Shown one piece after another: positions 46,579 through 54,917 of a stretch of 64,000 bases of DNA; positions within the stretch are counted from its first letter, which is position 1; every line of letters begins with the position of its first letter. Source of the stretch: Paenisporosarcina sp. TG20 (lineage in GTDB: Bacteria > Bacillota > Bacilli > Bacillales_A > Planococcaceae). The notes under the pieces are model-generated. The model was not told where the DNA came from and ran no database searches. It saw nothing but the letters and a program-made list of their open reading frames with translations. A program made the translations under genes and the position numbers. The stretch covers positions 1 to 64,000 of the forward strand of contig NZ_ALJG01000364.1 in NCBI RefSeq assembly GCF_000286315.1. Reading direction: 5' to 3'.

Positions 46579-46946
46579 AGGCTACCTCACACCCAAACTC
46601 GAGGCCACTGAAAAAGTCAATTTGTAATTTTTTAGCTTATGGACTAGTACAGGTGATTTCCGTTGCAGCGCACTTTCATGTTTCGAAGCTAGCGTAGTGA
46701 TGCAGAAACATGCGGGCGCTTTACCCACAGGAGTCGCAGCCTTCCACTTCAATCATTTGTAATTATATTTTCTTTCATCTATGACCTAAATGAAGGAATA
46801 AGAGTAAGCAATACGAAAGAAAAGGCAACATTTCGTTCAAAATCGAACGAAATGTCGCCTTTTTAATTTAAACACACTTACAAATATTAAAAACATAAGT
46901 TTTTCAGTGCCCTTCCCAAACTCTTGGGAGGAGGTAGCCTTTTTTC
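46579..46946 (+). terminator. Terminator split by an insertion
   Basis: Left arm AGGCTACCTC (46579-46588) and right arm GAGGTAGCCT (46931-46940) plus T6 are exact complements, but 342 bases apart. Removing the 314-bp element and one copy of its target duplication restores a normal hairpin for the peroxiredoxin gene. Confidence 0.7.
46601..46914. mobile_element. 314-bp MITE-like element with 9-bp target duplication
   Basis: Ends GAGGCCACTGAAAAA and, inverted, AAGGGCACTGAAAAA (13 of 15 match). CCCAAACTC is found on both sides (46592-46600 and 46915-46923). The interior is non-coding and includes a hairpin AAGGC-ACATTTCGTTC and complement with a T-tract near 46833-46864, and a section GATTTCCGTTGCAGCGCACT typical of dispersed Bacillales repeats. 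It looks like a non-autonomous derivative of an IS. Confidence 0.7.
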
Positions 46947-47080
46947 CAAATACATCTAACTTCCCTTGTTTGCAGAGAGCTACGAGGACCATCATGGAAA
47001 AATATAATTTATTTCCATCCTAGGGAAGCGGAGTTATTCTGAATATGTGTTTTATATGTACTTCGTTTCGTACCTACGAT

Positions 47081-47115
47081 AAAAAAACATCCGTAATAAG
47101 GTGCTTACGGATGTT
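47081..47115 (-). terminator. Terminator of the sulfur operon
   Basis: AACATCCGTAA / TTACGGATGTT stem followed by T5 or more on the minus strand, 27 bases after the TauE stop. Confidence 0.85.
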
Positions 47116-47141
47116 TTATCATAGTAGATGCTATTCAAAAT

Positions 47142-47921
47142 TTATAGTAAAATATCTGTCCAAATTTTTATAGCTGTCCCTGAAATTAACAACGCTAAAA
47201 TAATTTGAAGTATTCTTGTATTCATTTTTTTCCCAGCCATTGCTCCAAGTGGGGCAGCTATTAAACTTGCTATCACCATTATTGCTGCCGGATAGTAATC
47301 AACTTGTCCCGTTGAGACTTTCCCTACTGTTGCACCAATGGAAGAAATAAAGGTAATAGCCAATGAAGAGGCAATGGTTACCCGTGTTGGTATTTTTAAT
47401 ACGACCAACATAATCGGCACTAATAAGAATCCACCAGCAGCACCCACTATACCGGAACCTATACCAACAATAAACGCTAGTACTGCGGCTAGCCACTTGT
47501 TAAAAGTTATTTGATCCAAAGGAATATCATCTACTCCCTTTTTCGGAATAAACATCATGACAGCGGCTATTAAAGCTAGAACTCCATAGACAATATTAAT
47601 ACCATCTCCCGACATGGATTGCGACCCAAAACTCCCAATCACACTACCAATCAACACACTGACTCCCATGTATATAATCAGCGTCTTATTTAAATAACCG
47701 CCTTTACGATAAGCCCATACTCCTGCGATTGAAGCAAAAAGCACTTGTACAGCACTTATACCTGACACCTCATGTGCACTGAATGCTGCCAACCCGAACA
47801 TTGATGGAATAAACAAAAGCATTGGATATTTAATGATTGAGCCGCCAATACCAAGCATTCCTGAAATGTATGAACCTACAAACCCAATTAAAAAGATGAC
47901 AATAATATACGTTAAATCCAT
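47142..47921 (-). CDS. yrkJ: TauE/SafE (TSUP) family sulfite/sulfur exporter, YrkJ-like
   Basis: 259-residue membrane protein with about eight helices. [22 protein letters not shown] and [17 protein letters not shown] are the two repeat signatures of the family. Members export sulfite or other small sulfur oxyanions or import sulfur compounds. It is the last gene of a CstR-type operon, 50 bases after TusA, so exporting the sulfite or thiosulfate made by the persulfide dioxygenase is the likely task. A decayed paralogue lies at 36089. Confidence 0.88.
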   Translation of the reverse strand: MDLTYIIVIFLIGFVGSYISGMLGIGGSIIKYPMLLFIPSMFGLAAFSAHEVSGISAVQVLFASIAGVWAYRKGGYLNKTLIIYMGVSVLIGSVIGSFGSQSMSGDGINIVYGVLALIAAVMMFIPKKGVDDIPLDQITFNKWLAAVLAFIVGIGSGIVGAAGGFLLVPIMLVVLKIPTRVTIASSLAITFISSIGATVGKVSTGQVDYYPAAIMVIASLIAAPLGAMAGKKMNTRILQIILALLISGTAIKIWTDILL

Positions 47922-47972
47922 TTTAGTTCCCCCTATAAAAGAAGGAAACCTTCATCGGTTCCCTAAATTTTA

Positions 47973-48200
47973 TTAGCCTTTTTTAATCCAAAATTTAAAT
48001 ACACCGTTTTCTTCAATGGATTGTACTAGTTCGTGTCCACCTGATCTTGACCAAGCCGCTAGATCTGCTTTGGCACCTTTATCTGTGGCATGAATTTCTA
48101 AAACTTGACCAGTTTCCATGTCATTCATCGCTTTTTTTGTCTTAACGATTGGCATTGGACAAGCTAGCCCTTGGGCATCTAATAATTTATCTGCATTCAT
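47973..48200 (-). CDS. yrkI: TusA-family sulfur carrier, YrkI-like
   Basis: 75-residue sulfurtransferase domain. The persulfide-carrying cysteine is C14 in DAQGLACPMPIVKTKKAM. It would relay sulfane sulfur between rhodaneses, DsrE proteins and the dioxygenase in the cytoplasm. Lies between the rhodanese-MBL gene and TauE with a normal ribosome site. Closely related to the TusA domain of the gene at 49827. Confidence 0.92.
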   Translation of the reverse strand: MNADKLLDAQGLACPMPIVKTKKAMNDMETGQVLEIHATDKGAKADLAAWSRSGGHELVQSIEENGVFKFWIKKG

Positions 48201-48235
48201 ATGTCATCTCTCCTATTTGCGAATTATTTTATTAA

Positions 48236-49363
48236 TTATCTTACAGCACAACGGTTTGGTCCAATTTCCATTTCACGTTGCTTGTCATCATCTGGGGTGA
48301 TTTTGCCCATATTGGTTTCACGGATTTCTTGATATGAATTTGGCTGTGGCGGCAAGTTTCCAGTCACCATTTGTCTGAATTCTGCTTCATCGGCAATGTT
48401 TAAACCATGATTCTCGGCGAATAAAGTTCCTAACGGCTTAGCTACACTGCCATCATCATTTAATTCCTCAACGATCATGAAGTGAGCGGGAAGAACGATT
48501 AACTCATCTGATAATTCTCTGTAACGGTTATACAAAGTTTCTCTCAAATCTTCAACCCAGTCCTCAGCCAACCCTGCAAGATCAGGTCTTCCAATAGAAT
48601 CAATGAATAGAATATCACCAGAAAGCAAGTATTTTTCATCAATCACAAATGAAGTGGAACCAATCGTGTGACCCGGTGAATATAGGGCATTAATATTGAT
48701 ATCCGTATTACCGATTGTCACCACATTACCGCCTTCTAATGGTGAATACTCAAATACAACTTCTTCAGCGTCTTTTGGTGGTAACCAGTAGGTTGCATTC
48801 GTGCTTTGTGCGATTTCTCTTCCCCCAGAAATGTGATCGGCGTGTAAATGAGTATCAAAAACATGGGTAATTTCCACATTTAAACTTGCGGCAAAATCAA
48901 GGTAGATATCCGACTTTCTTGTCGAGTCAATAACAGCGGCTTCGCCATTTGAAACGACCATGTATGACAAACAGCCTTTTCCAAGGCGTACAAATTGATA
49001 TATTTCTCCGCCATTTGTCAAATCACCAATTTTAACTGGTTCCAAATGTTCACTCCATGCTTTCATCCCATCTTTTAGATAAGAAACAGTAAATCCTTCA
49101 TCCGACAACATTTCCGCAATCATATTAGATGAACCTTCTTTAGCACATACGACCAATACTTCTCTATCAGTAGGAATTTTATCCAAAATTTCTTCCACAC
49201 CATCAAGTAAATCAAAATATGGAGTGTTAAAGACTTCAATATTCTCACCTTCTATTTTCCAATCATTAAAATCACTTTCATTTCGAACATCCAATATAAA
49301 CAGTTCGTCTTTATTGATTACTTTTTTGGCAACTTCTTTAGCTGTCATTTCTTTTACTGACAT
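48236..49363 (-). CDS. yrkH: Rhodanese-metallo-beta-lactamase persulfide dioxygenase (YrkH/CstB-like)
   Basis: 375 residues. N-terminal rhodanese domain (about 5-105) with the active Cys in [12 protein letters not shown]-terminal metallo-beta-lactamase domain (about 115-375) with the THLHADH iron motif, [11 protein letters not shown] and LPAHFM. It oxidises glutathione-, CoA- or bacillithiol-type persulfides to sulfite or thiosulfate (family knowledge). The domain order (rhodanese first) differs from staphylococcal CstB. ATG 49363 follows AGGAGG. It is the operon's core detoxifying enzyme. Confidence 0.9.
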   Translation of the reverse strand: MSVKEMTAKEVAKKVINKDELFILDVRNESDFNDWKIEGENIEVFNTPYFDLLDGVEEILDKIPTDREVLVVCAKEGSSNMIAEMLSDEGFTVSYLKDGMKAWSEHLEPVKIGDLTNGGEIYQFVRLGKGCLSYMVVSNGEAAVIDSTRKSDIYLDFAASLNVEITHVFDTHLHADHISGGREIAQSTNATYWLPPKDAEEVVFEYSPLEGGNVVTIGNTDININALYSPGHTIGSTSFVIDEKYLLSGDILFIDSIGRPDLAGLAEDWVEDLRETLYNRYRELSDELIVLPAHFMIVEELNDDGSVAKPLGTLFAENHGLNIADEAEFRQMVTGNLPPQPNSYQEIRETNMGKITPDDDKQREMEIGPNRCAVR

Positions 49364-49395
49364 CACTTATACCTCCTATAGTTTGATTCATTAAA

Positions 49396-49794
49396 TTAGA
49401 ATGTTAAAGTCACATCTGCATCTTTGGCGAATTCTAGAAATGTTACAGCGCCTCCAACTTCGATTCCGTCAACAAAAGCTTCTTTTTCAAGTCCCATCAC
49501 ATCCATAGTCATTTGACAACCAATGAATTTCACGTCCATTTCTTGTGCCATAGCCAGTAACTCAGGGATTGGAGGGACATTTGCTTTCGTAAACCCTTCA
49601 GCAAAATGTTCTTTACCTTCAGGCATTGCAAGTTGTTGATTAGCTTCTTTGTTAATTAAGTTCAACCCTTCAAATGTAAAGAAAATGGCCACTTCTTGAT
49701 CTGTTGCAGCCGCCGCAGTGGCAATGTTAAATACTTTGTATGCGTCAAATAGTCCACCGTTACTAGCGATAATTGCTACTTTTTTGTTCGTCAA
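49396..49794 (-). CDS. DsrE/DsrF-like sulfurtransferase subunit
   Basis: 132 residues. KVAIIASNGGLFDAYKVFNI starts the DsrE fold and the candidate active cysteine is in FIGCQMTMDVMGL. It probably receives and hands on sulfane sulfur with the neighbouring TusA-rhodanese protein. The start is TTG at 49794, eight bases after GGAGG; the nearer ATG is out of frame. Paralogue of the gene at 51175. Confidence 0.88.
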   Translation of the reverse strand: MTNKKVAIIASNGGLFDAYKVFNIATAAAATDQEVAIFFTFEGLNLINKEANQQLAMPEGKEHFAEGFTKANVPPIPELLAMAQEMDVKFIGCQMTMDVMGLEKEAFVDGIEVGGAVTFLEFAKDADVTLTF

Positions 49795-49826
49795 TTTTCA
49801 TACCTCCATTTTAAGGTTGATTTAGA

Positions 49827-50396
49827 TTAATTTACTGATTTTCCTGTTGGTCCAGTCCATTCACTCATGCCAGGCACGATATTGATTACTTGTTTGAAAC
49901 CAGCTGCCGTTAATTTTTGTGCGGCAAAATCACTTCGGTTACCCGTTTGGCAAACCACATGAATTTCGGATTCTTTATCTAATTCATTTAAGTATTCATC
50001 CAATTCACCTAGGGGAACGGACTTGGCATTCGGAATATGGCTAAACGCATACTCTGCTGCCTCACGTACATCCAGTACCACTGTATCTTGGTTTGCATCT
50101 ATTTTTTGTTCCAACTCTTCATTTTTCATCACGTTTGGATGCTTCTTCTCTTCTTTTTCTTCTTCACTCGATTTACGTAGATAGTGTTTTAAGACGTTCC
50201 CCTCTTCAACTGTTCCAAGATATCGATGTCCTGTACTCTGTGCCCAAGCTTTCAAGTCGGCTGTCGATCCTTTATCAGTTGCTTGAATCTCTAATATTTC
50301 TCCAGAATCCAACCCGCTCATTGCCTTCTTGGTTTTCACAATTGGCATTGGACAAGCTAAACCTTTTGCATCTAATACTAAGTCTGTTTTAATCAT
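49827..50396 (-). CDS. yrkF: TusA-rhodanese fusion, YrkF-like
   Basis: 189 residues. TusA domain (1-75) with C15 in AKGLACPMPIVKTKKAM, a charged linker (KSSEEEKEEKKHP), and a rhodanese domain (about 92-185) with C149 in VVCQTGNRSDFAAQ. It combines a sulfur carrier and a sulfurtransferase and feeds the persulfide dioxygenase step. Good AGGAGG site. In the centre of the minus-strand operon. Confidence 0.92.
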   Translation of the reverse strand: MIKTDLVLDAKGLACPMPIVKTKKAMSGLDSGEILEIQATDKGSTADLKAWAQSTGHRYLGTVEEGNVLKHYLRKSSEEEKEEKKHPNVMKNEELEQKIDANQDTVVLDVREAAEYAFSHIPNAKSVPLGELDEYLNELDKESEIHVVCQTGNRSDFAAQKLTAAGFKQVINIVPGMSEWTGPTGKSVN

Positions 50397-50449
50397 GTTT
50401 TTTTCCTCCTTATTTCAAATACAGATAGGGGTATACAATCCACAAAAAA

Positions 50450-50746
50450 TTATTCAGTCTGACCGTTCCACTCGAGCATTCCACCGGCCATGTTAACCAC
50501 TTTAAATCCATGACTTTCTAGTAGCATTGCTGCTTTAGAACTTCTAGCTCCTGAACGACAAACCATGATATATTCTTTTGATTTATCTAGGTCATGCATC
50601 TTATACTCCACCAAACCCAATGGAATATGCATAGCATTCGGTATTTTTCCCGCTTGTACTTCGTCAGCCTCACGCACATCAATAAGGTTAATTGCTGTTT
50701 TTTCTTTTAATAAAGCTTCTACTTCAAACGTATATATCTCTTTCAT
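50450..50746 (-). CDS. Single-domain rhodanese
   Basis: 98 residues with the active-site loop MVCRSGARSSKAAML. Longer in-frame starts exist, but ATG 50746 follows AAAGGAGG at normal spacing and gives a complete domain. Cytoplasmic thiosulfate/persulfide sulfurtransferase, part of the operon. Confidence 0.9.
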   Translation of the reverse strand: MKEIYTFEVEALLKEKTAINLIDVREADEVQAGKIPNAMHIPLGLVEYKMHDLDKSKEYIMVCRSGARSSKAAMLLESHGFKVVNMAGGMLEWNGQTE

Positions 50747-50766
50747 GACTAATCTTCCTCCTTTAC

Positions 50767-51129
50767 TTAGCGCCAAGCGCTCATTCCGCCTTTTACGTTA
50801 GTAATATTTTCAAACCCCATCTTTTTCAATATCTTACTGGCATTGCTACTTCTCATTCCACTTTGGCAAATCACAAAAACTTCTTTGTCTTTAGAAAGTT
50901 CACTTGCTTTCTTCTGAAGATCACTTAATGGAACATTTTTAAATTCTTTAATGTGATTCCCTTTAAATTCATTCGGCGTTCTAACATCAATAAACTGTTT
51001 ATCCTTATTTTTTAACTCAGCTTTCAACTCGGTTGTACTAATAGTTCGAATCCCTTTGGTCGGAGCAATTCGCTTATATATAAACCAACCGACTGCACCA
51101 ATTAATATGACATTTAGCAACATATCCAT
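50767..51129 (-). CDS. Membrane-anchored rhodanese
   Basis: 120 residues. An N-terminal helix (MLLNVILIGAVGWFIYKRI) anchors it, followed by a rhodanese domain with the loop FVICQSGMRSSNASK. A truncated relative of this gene lies at 62840-62975. It would act on sulfur species at the membrane face. Confidence 0.9.
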   Translation of the reverse strand: MDMLLNVILIGAVGWFIYKRIAPTKGIRTISTTELKAELKNKDKQFIDVRTPNEFKGNHIKEFKNVPLSDLQKKASELSKDKEVFVICQSGMRSSNASKILKKMGFENITNVKGGMSAWR

Positions 51130-51174
51130 CGTGAAAAAACACCTCTCTGTTTGTGGAGTCGAAAATTTCCTGTG

Positions 51175-51654
51175 TTAAATAAATAGATTTACGTTACCAT
51201 CTTCTGCGTCTGCCAGATAAGCTGCCACGCCGGCGTATTCAATTCCATCCAGCAACTCTTTTTCTTGCAGTCCTAATAAATCCATTGTCATTGTACATGC
51301 GATTAGTTTCACTTCTTGTTCCTGTGCCATCTCAATAAGTGCAGGAAGCGTCAAGACATTATGTTTTTTCATAACATGTTTGATCATTTTAGGTCCCATT
51401 CCAGCAAAGTTCATGTTGGATAACCCCATCTTGTCTGCACCTCTAGGCATCATTTTGCCAAACATTTTTTCAAGAAAACCTTTTTTCAAAGCTAACGGCT
51501 CATCTTTACGCATTGCATTCAATCCCCAGAAAGTATGGAAGATGGTGACTTCATGATCATAAGCTGCAGCTCCATTAGCAATAATATAAGCAGCCATTGC
51601 CTTATCATAATCTCCGCTAAACAATATAATTGTGGTCTTTTTCTTTGTAGTCAT
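51175..51654 (-). CDS. yrkE: DsrE/DsrF-like protein, YrkE-like
   Basis: 159 residues. TTIILFSGDYDKAMAAYIIA opens the DsrE fold; the cysteine lies in LIACTMTMDLLGLQEKEL. An insert with LEKMFGKMMPRGADKMGLS separates the halves, as in YrkE. It is the first structural gene after the two operators at 51679-51745, downstream of cstR. Confidence 0.9.
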   Translation of the reverse strand: MTTKKKTTIILFSGDYDKAMAAYIIANGAAAYDHEVTIFHTFWGLNAMRKDEPLALKKGFLEKMFGKMMPRGADKMGLSNMNFAGMGPKMIKHVMKKHNVLTLPALIEMAQEQEVKLIACTMTMDLLGLQEKELLDGIEYAGVAAYLADAEDGNVNLFI

Positions 51655-51678
51655 TATTTTATCTCCCTTGATTTTATT

Positions 51679-51696
51679 TATACCCTGTCAGGTATA
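51679..51696. promoter_or_regulatory. CstR operator A
   Basis: TATACCCTGTCAGGTATA: 18 bp, TATACC-N6-GGTATA. Located 25 bases before the YrkE-like start. Confidence 0.75.
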
Positions 51697-51723
51697 TATT
51701 TATTTAAAATTTTTTCCGGATTA

Positions 51724-51745
51724 CATATACCGGTATGGGTATATG
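51724..51745. promoter_or_regulatory. CstR operator B
   Basis: CATATACCGGTATGGGTATATG, dyad-symmetric with the same TATACC-N6-GGTATA half-sites, 27 bases from operator A. Confidence 0.7.
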
Positions 51746-51801
51746 TTATGATAAAAAGAAAGGTTCGTCAACCCCCAGATTTTGAGTGTCTAGAACTTTC
51801 T

Positions 51802-52062
51802 TTATCTACTTTTTATTAATAATTCAACAGCTTCTTTAACCAGATCACCGGTACCTTCACCTTTTTCAACATTTTCTCTTACACATTGTTCAAGATTGGT
51901 ACTGACAATAACGCCCATTGTACGATCTATTGCATTACGAGCAGCTGATAATTGCGTGACGATATCTCTGCAGTCTTTTCCCTGTTCCATCATTCCAAGA
52001 ACGCCTTTAATTTGTCCTTCAATTCTCTTTAAGCGATTGATAACACTTTTATCGTATTCCAT
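51802..52062 (-). CDS. cstR: Persulfide-sensing repressor CstR (CsoR/RcnR family)
   Basis: 86-residue all-helical repressor. C31 (QGKDCRDIV) and C60 (NLEQCVREN) sit at the same residue numbers as the persulfide-sensing pair in staphylococcal CstR. The histidine and extra cysteine that copper CsoR uses are missing, so it is not a Cu sensor. It would bind TATACC-N6-GGTATA operators around the operon and release them when cysteines form sulfur bridges. Lies upstream of yrkE on the same strand; B. subtilis YrkD is the local equivalent. Confidence 0.93.
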   Translation of the reverse strand: MEYDKSVINRLKRIEGQIKGVLGMMEQGKDCRDIVTQLSAARNAIDRTMGVIVSTNLEQCVRENVEKGEGTGDLVKEAVELLIKSR

Positions 52063-52385
52063 GATCTATCCTCCGTTTCTTAAAAAAGTAGTCTATTATT
52101 TCATAACTTAACTTTATACTTTTATCCTTTACTAACAAGAAGCGTATGCCAATGTTCAATTCGAATAATCTAAGCAACAATATGTTGTCAGCTAATGGAG
52201 AATCTTTATTCTAGACTTTCAAATATGAATGTAGCATATTCGAAGCTGAGTCACTACTAATATCATTACTTCTTTCAATATATTAGAACATAGCGTTTAT
52301 ATAGAATGGCTAACCAAAATACTATAACATTATGAACAATAAAGGCTTATAAAAATTCAGCAACCTGTAAGTCATAAACTTATAA
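52063..52385. other. cstR upstream region
   Basis: AT-rich promoter space. No gene. Operator C lies at its distal end. Confidence 0.35.
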
Positions 52386-52403
52386 TATACCCCTGCGGGT
52401 ATA
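52386..52403. promoter_or_regulatory. CstR operator C
   Basis: TATACCCCTGCGGGTATA, the closest to the published CsoR/CstR type palindrome. It lies about 320 bases before cstR and after the first DUF302 gene. Confidence 0.75.
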
Positions 52404-52462
52404 ATGTCAAGAGAGTTAAATTGAATATTTTATAAGACATTCTTTGAAAAAATCTAAAAGTA

Positions 52463-52505
52463 AAGGAGGACACTTAGGTTTCTAATTAAACCAATTGTCC
52501 TCCTT
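52463..52505 (-). terminator. Terminator after the DUF302 gene
   Basis: AAGGAGGACA / TGTCCTCCTT stem, with a T-rich tail on the minus strand. Confidence 0.55.
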
Positions 52506-52535
52506 CAGGTAAGGTCAAGTATAATTCATTTATTG

Positions 52536-52919
52536 TTAAACAGATTTATCAATAGAAGAGATTAGTCGTTTTTCAATATCTTGAGCAATACCCTTAATTT
52601 TATTATCTTGTATCATCTCAATTAACATTGTTGGCTTCGGAAGACCGATCTTTGTCGTGTTTCCATCCTTATAGACTACAATTTTACAAGGCAAAAAATA
52701 ACCGACTAGCAAATTCTCGGAAAGCACACGTTTTGCTTCATGGGGATTACACACTTCGAGTACCGTATAGGGTATATCAAAATCCACGCCTTTTTCCTGT
52801 AACTTCGCTGTCAAATCAAAATTCCATAAAACACCAAACTTTTCTTCCTTCAAATTCTCTTCCAATGAACGAACCGCATCTGCTACAGTTTTTGATGTTA
52901 CAACAGTATAGTCAAACAT
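52536..52919 (-). CDS. DUF302 protein, copy 1
   Basis: 127 residues. The DUF302 core includes FDYTVVTSKTVADAVRSLEE, FGVLWNFDLTAKLQEKGVDF and LEVCNPHEAKRVLS, with a second cysteine in GYFLPCKIVVY. Function unproven; found in sulfur and redox operons. Start after AAGGAG; operator D lies 74 bases upstream, so it belongs to the CstR regulon. Nearly identical to copy 2. Confidence 0.88.
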   Translation of the reverse strand: MFDYTVVTSKTVADAVRSLEENLKEEKFGVLWNFDLTAKLQEKGVDFDIPYTVLEVCNPHEAKRVLSENLLVGYFLPCKIVVYKDGNTTKIGLPKPTMLIEMIQDNKIKGIAQDIEKRLISSIDKSV

Positions 52920-52992
52920 TTATCCCACTCCTTCTTTAATCTCCGTTATTATTCCCCAATTTGAACAAAATAAAACTTAGATAACCTCACAT

Positions 52993-53010
52993 TATACCCT
53001 GTGGGGTATA
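52993..53010. promoter_or_regulatory. CstR operator D
   Basis: TATACCCTGTGGGGTATA, upstream of DUF302 copy 1 and at the 3' side of copy 2, the same place operator C holds relative to copy 1. Confidence 0.75.
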
Positions 53011-53136
53011 ATGTCAATAGAAATAAAGTTTAAAATTTTATAAACCATATTTGAAGAAATAGAAAAGAAGGGCATTTGGATTTTATTCATCCATTTGTCC
53101 TCCTTCCGCTAAATTAAAAAGGATAAATCCTTATTA

Positions 53137-53520
53137 TTAAACAGATTTATCTATAGAAGAGATTAGTCTTATTTCAATATCTTCAGCAATTCCCTTGATT
53201 TTATTATCTTGGAGCATCTCAATTAACATTGTTGGTTTTGGAAGACCAATCTTGGTCTTGTTTCCATCCTTATAGACGACAATTTTACATGGCAAAAAAT
53301 AACCGACTAGCAAGTTCTCAGACAGCACACGTTTCGCTTCGTGGGGATTACATACTTCGAGTACTATATAGGGTATGTCAAAATCCACGCCTTTTTCCTG
53401 TAACTTCGCCGTTAAATCAAAATTCCATAAGATTCCAAACTTTTCCTCCTTTAAATTCTCTTCCAATGAACGAACAGCTTCTTCAACAGTTTTTGATGTT
53501 ACAACAGTATAGTCAAACAT
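53137..53520 (-). CDS. DUF302 protein, copy 2
   Basis: 127 residues differing from copy 1 at only about ten positions (for example EEAVRSL for ADAVRSL, AEDIEIRL for AQDIEKRL). It is a tandem repeat offset by 601 bases that includes the downstream operator. Its own upstream operator is missing; that flank was replaced by transposase debris at 53.6 kb, so regulation may be lost. Confidence 0.88.
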   Translation of the reverse strand: MFDYTVVTSKTVEEAVRSLEENLKEEKFGILWNFDLTAKLQEKGVDFDIPYIVLEVCNPHEAKRVLSENLLVGYFLPCKIVVYKDGNKTKIGLPKPTMLIEMLQDNKIKGIAEDIEIRLISSIDKSV

Positions 53521-53663
53521 TTTATCCCACTCCTTCTTTAATCTTTTACTCCATTATAATTCCCCAATTCAACCAATTAAAACTTATCACATATCTATTA
53601 TTAGTTCCAATGCTTAAGCGACGCTTCCATTAAAAATGGCTATAATATATTTATTGCAAGGAA

Positions 53664-54089
53664 ATGCGTGTCGTGACAAGTATACTGAACGTAGCAGCGG
53701 GAGAAATTGCGGACATGTACAAGTCTCGATGGGCAATCGAATCCTCTTTTCGTTGGATCAAGCAGAACTTGAATGTACCTGTTCTGTTCGGCACGACAGA
53801 AAATGCCGTCTTTAATCAACTGTTCGCAGGGGTAATCGCTTCTGTTTTACTTAAGTGGCTTCACGTTAAAGGTGGGAAACAATCGACTTGTAAACCGTTG
53901 TCATTCGCAGGTTTTCAGCGCCTGCTTCTTTGTGATGACTTGCATATTAAATGGAGAATCCGAATGGAATTGACCACTGCAATATGGCCTCTTTGTAATC
54001 TTTCAATCAATTCCCCTCTTAAAAACTTAACTAAAGCTTCTGTTTCAATTATGGCACCTCTAATTTTTGAGAGAAGAACAGGAAACTAG
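53664..54089 (+). pseudogene. C-terminal fragment of an IS4-type transposase
   Basis: RVVTSILNVAAGEIADMYKS, then RWAIESSFRWIKQNLNVPVL and FGTTENAVFNQLFAGVIASV are the last catalytic part (YREK-like) of an IS4-superfamily DDE transposase. No N-terminal half here. Ends in TAG at a normal distance. May be unrelated to the N-terminal fragment at 26427. Confidence 0.75.
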
Positions 54090-54144
54090 TGTAATAAAAG
54101 TAATCCCCAACAAACATACTGTTGGGGATTTGAGTTAGTGATAA

Positions 54145-54867
54145 TTAATGGCTCATTAAATTTGAAATGTTGTTCCCTACTTCAATTATATAGGGAAAAG
54201 CAATTACTTCTTGTCCAAATTTAAATTCTGCCCAAAGCTTGTATATCCCTTCTTCTTCAAAATGAGCAACAAAGCTGGTCTCGTTTTCAGATATAGGATG
54301 GACATGAATAAATTTCTCTACTTTGGCATCAATGATTACGACATGTCCTAATGCACCTAAATATGTTGAGAGTTTTGCACCTTTAGTATCAAAACTTAGG
54401 TTAACATCGTTACCGACAACAAATGAATCATGATTAAGCTCCACAGTTTTCCCACGCACTTCTTTTACTCTTTCTTTATCAACTTTTAGTGGTTTCATAC
54501 TGTCTGAATGAGTGTGGATATGATTTTGAATTTCTATAGAATTCGGCTCGATTAGGTATTGTTTTCCGTTTGGATTGATGTCAATGAAGGCCTTATAAGA
54601 TTGGCCTGTAACAGGCAGATTAATCTCATATGTGTGCTTATCTATTCGTTCTGGATGAACGTGATAAAACTCGTCTAAATCCTTACTAACTACAATAACA
54701 TGCATATACTTTTCATGAGTTAGTGTTAGTTCTGGTGCTTTGCCCTCATTATCTTCCAGACGTATTTGTAAAACACTATCCCGATAGGTAAGGGTTGTTT
54801 TAATTTCACTTTCCATTACACTACTCTTCATATGGCCTTGTTGGTGCTGAGGATGATGTTGTTCCAA
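54145..54867 (-). CDS. His-rich two-domain protein, possibly metal-associated
   Basis: 240 residues from TTG 54867 (AGGAGG upstream). The N-terminus HHPQHQQGHMKSSVMESE is rich in His and Met. Two beta-sandwich-like repeats contain DEFYHVHPERIDKHTYEIN and KVEKFIHVHPISENETSFVA, sharing the HVHP motif; this resembles YtkA-like or FixH-like copper-linked proteins. No signal peptide. The next gene upstream is a spore coat protein. A metal-binding or coat-associated role is inferred. Confidence 0.65.
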   Translation of the reverse strand: MEQHHPQHQQGHMKSSVMESEIKTTLTYRDSVLQIRLEDNEGKAPELTLTHEKYMHVIVVSKDLDEFYHVHPERIDKHTYEINLPVTGQSYKAFIDINPNGKQYLIEPNSIEIQNHIHTHSDSMKPLKVDKERVKEVRGKTVELNHDSFVVGNDVNLSFDTKGAKLSTYLGALGHVVIIDAKVEKFIHVHPISENETSFVAHFEEEGIYKLWAEFKFGQEVIAFPYIIEVGNNISNLMSH

Positions 54868-54917
54868 ATAATATACCTCCTACTATTGCAGATCACCTTA
54901 AATTAAAAAGTCAAAAA

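Noticed and set aside
51802-52062. Copper sensor CsoR
   Set aside because: The copper-binding His and second Cys are absent; C31/C60 and neighbours fit CstR.
53229-53633. 134-codon ORF antisense to DUF302 copy 2
   Set aside because: A shadow of the conserved DUF302 frame; the same shadow exists opposite copy 1.
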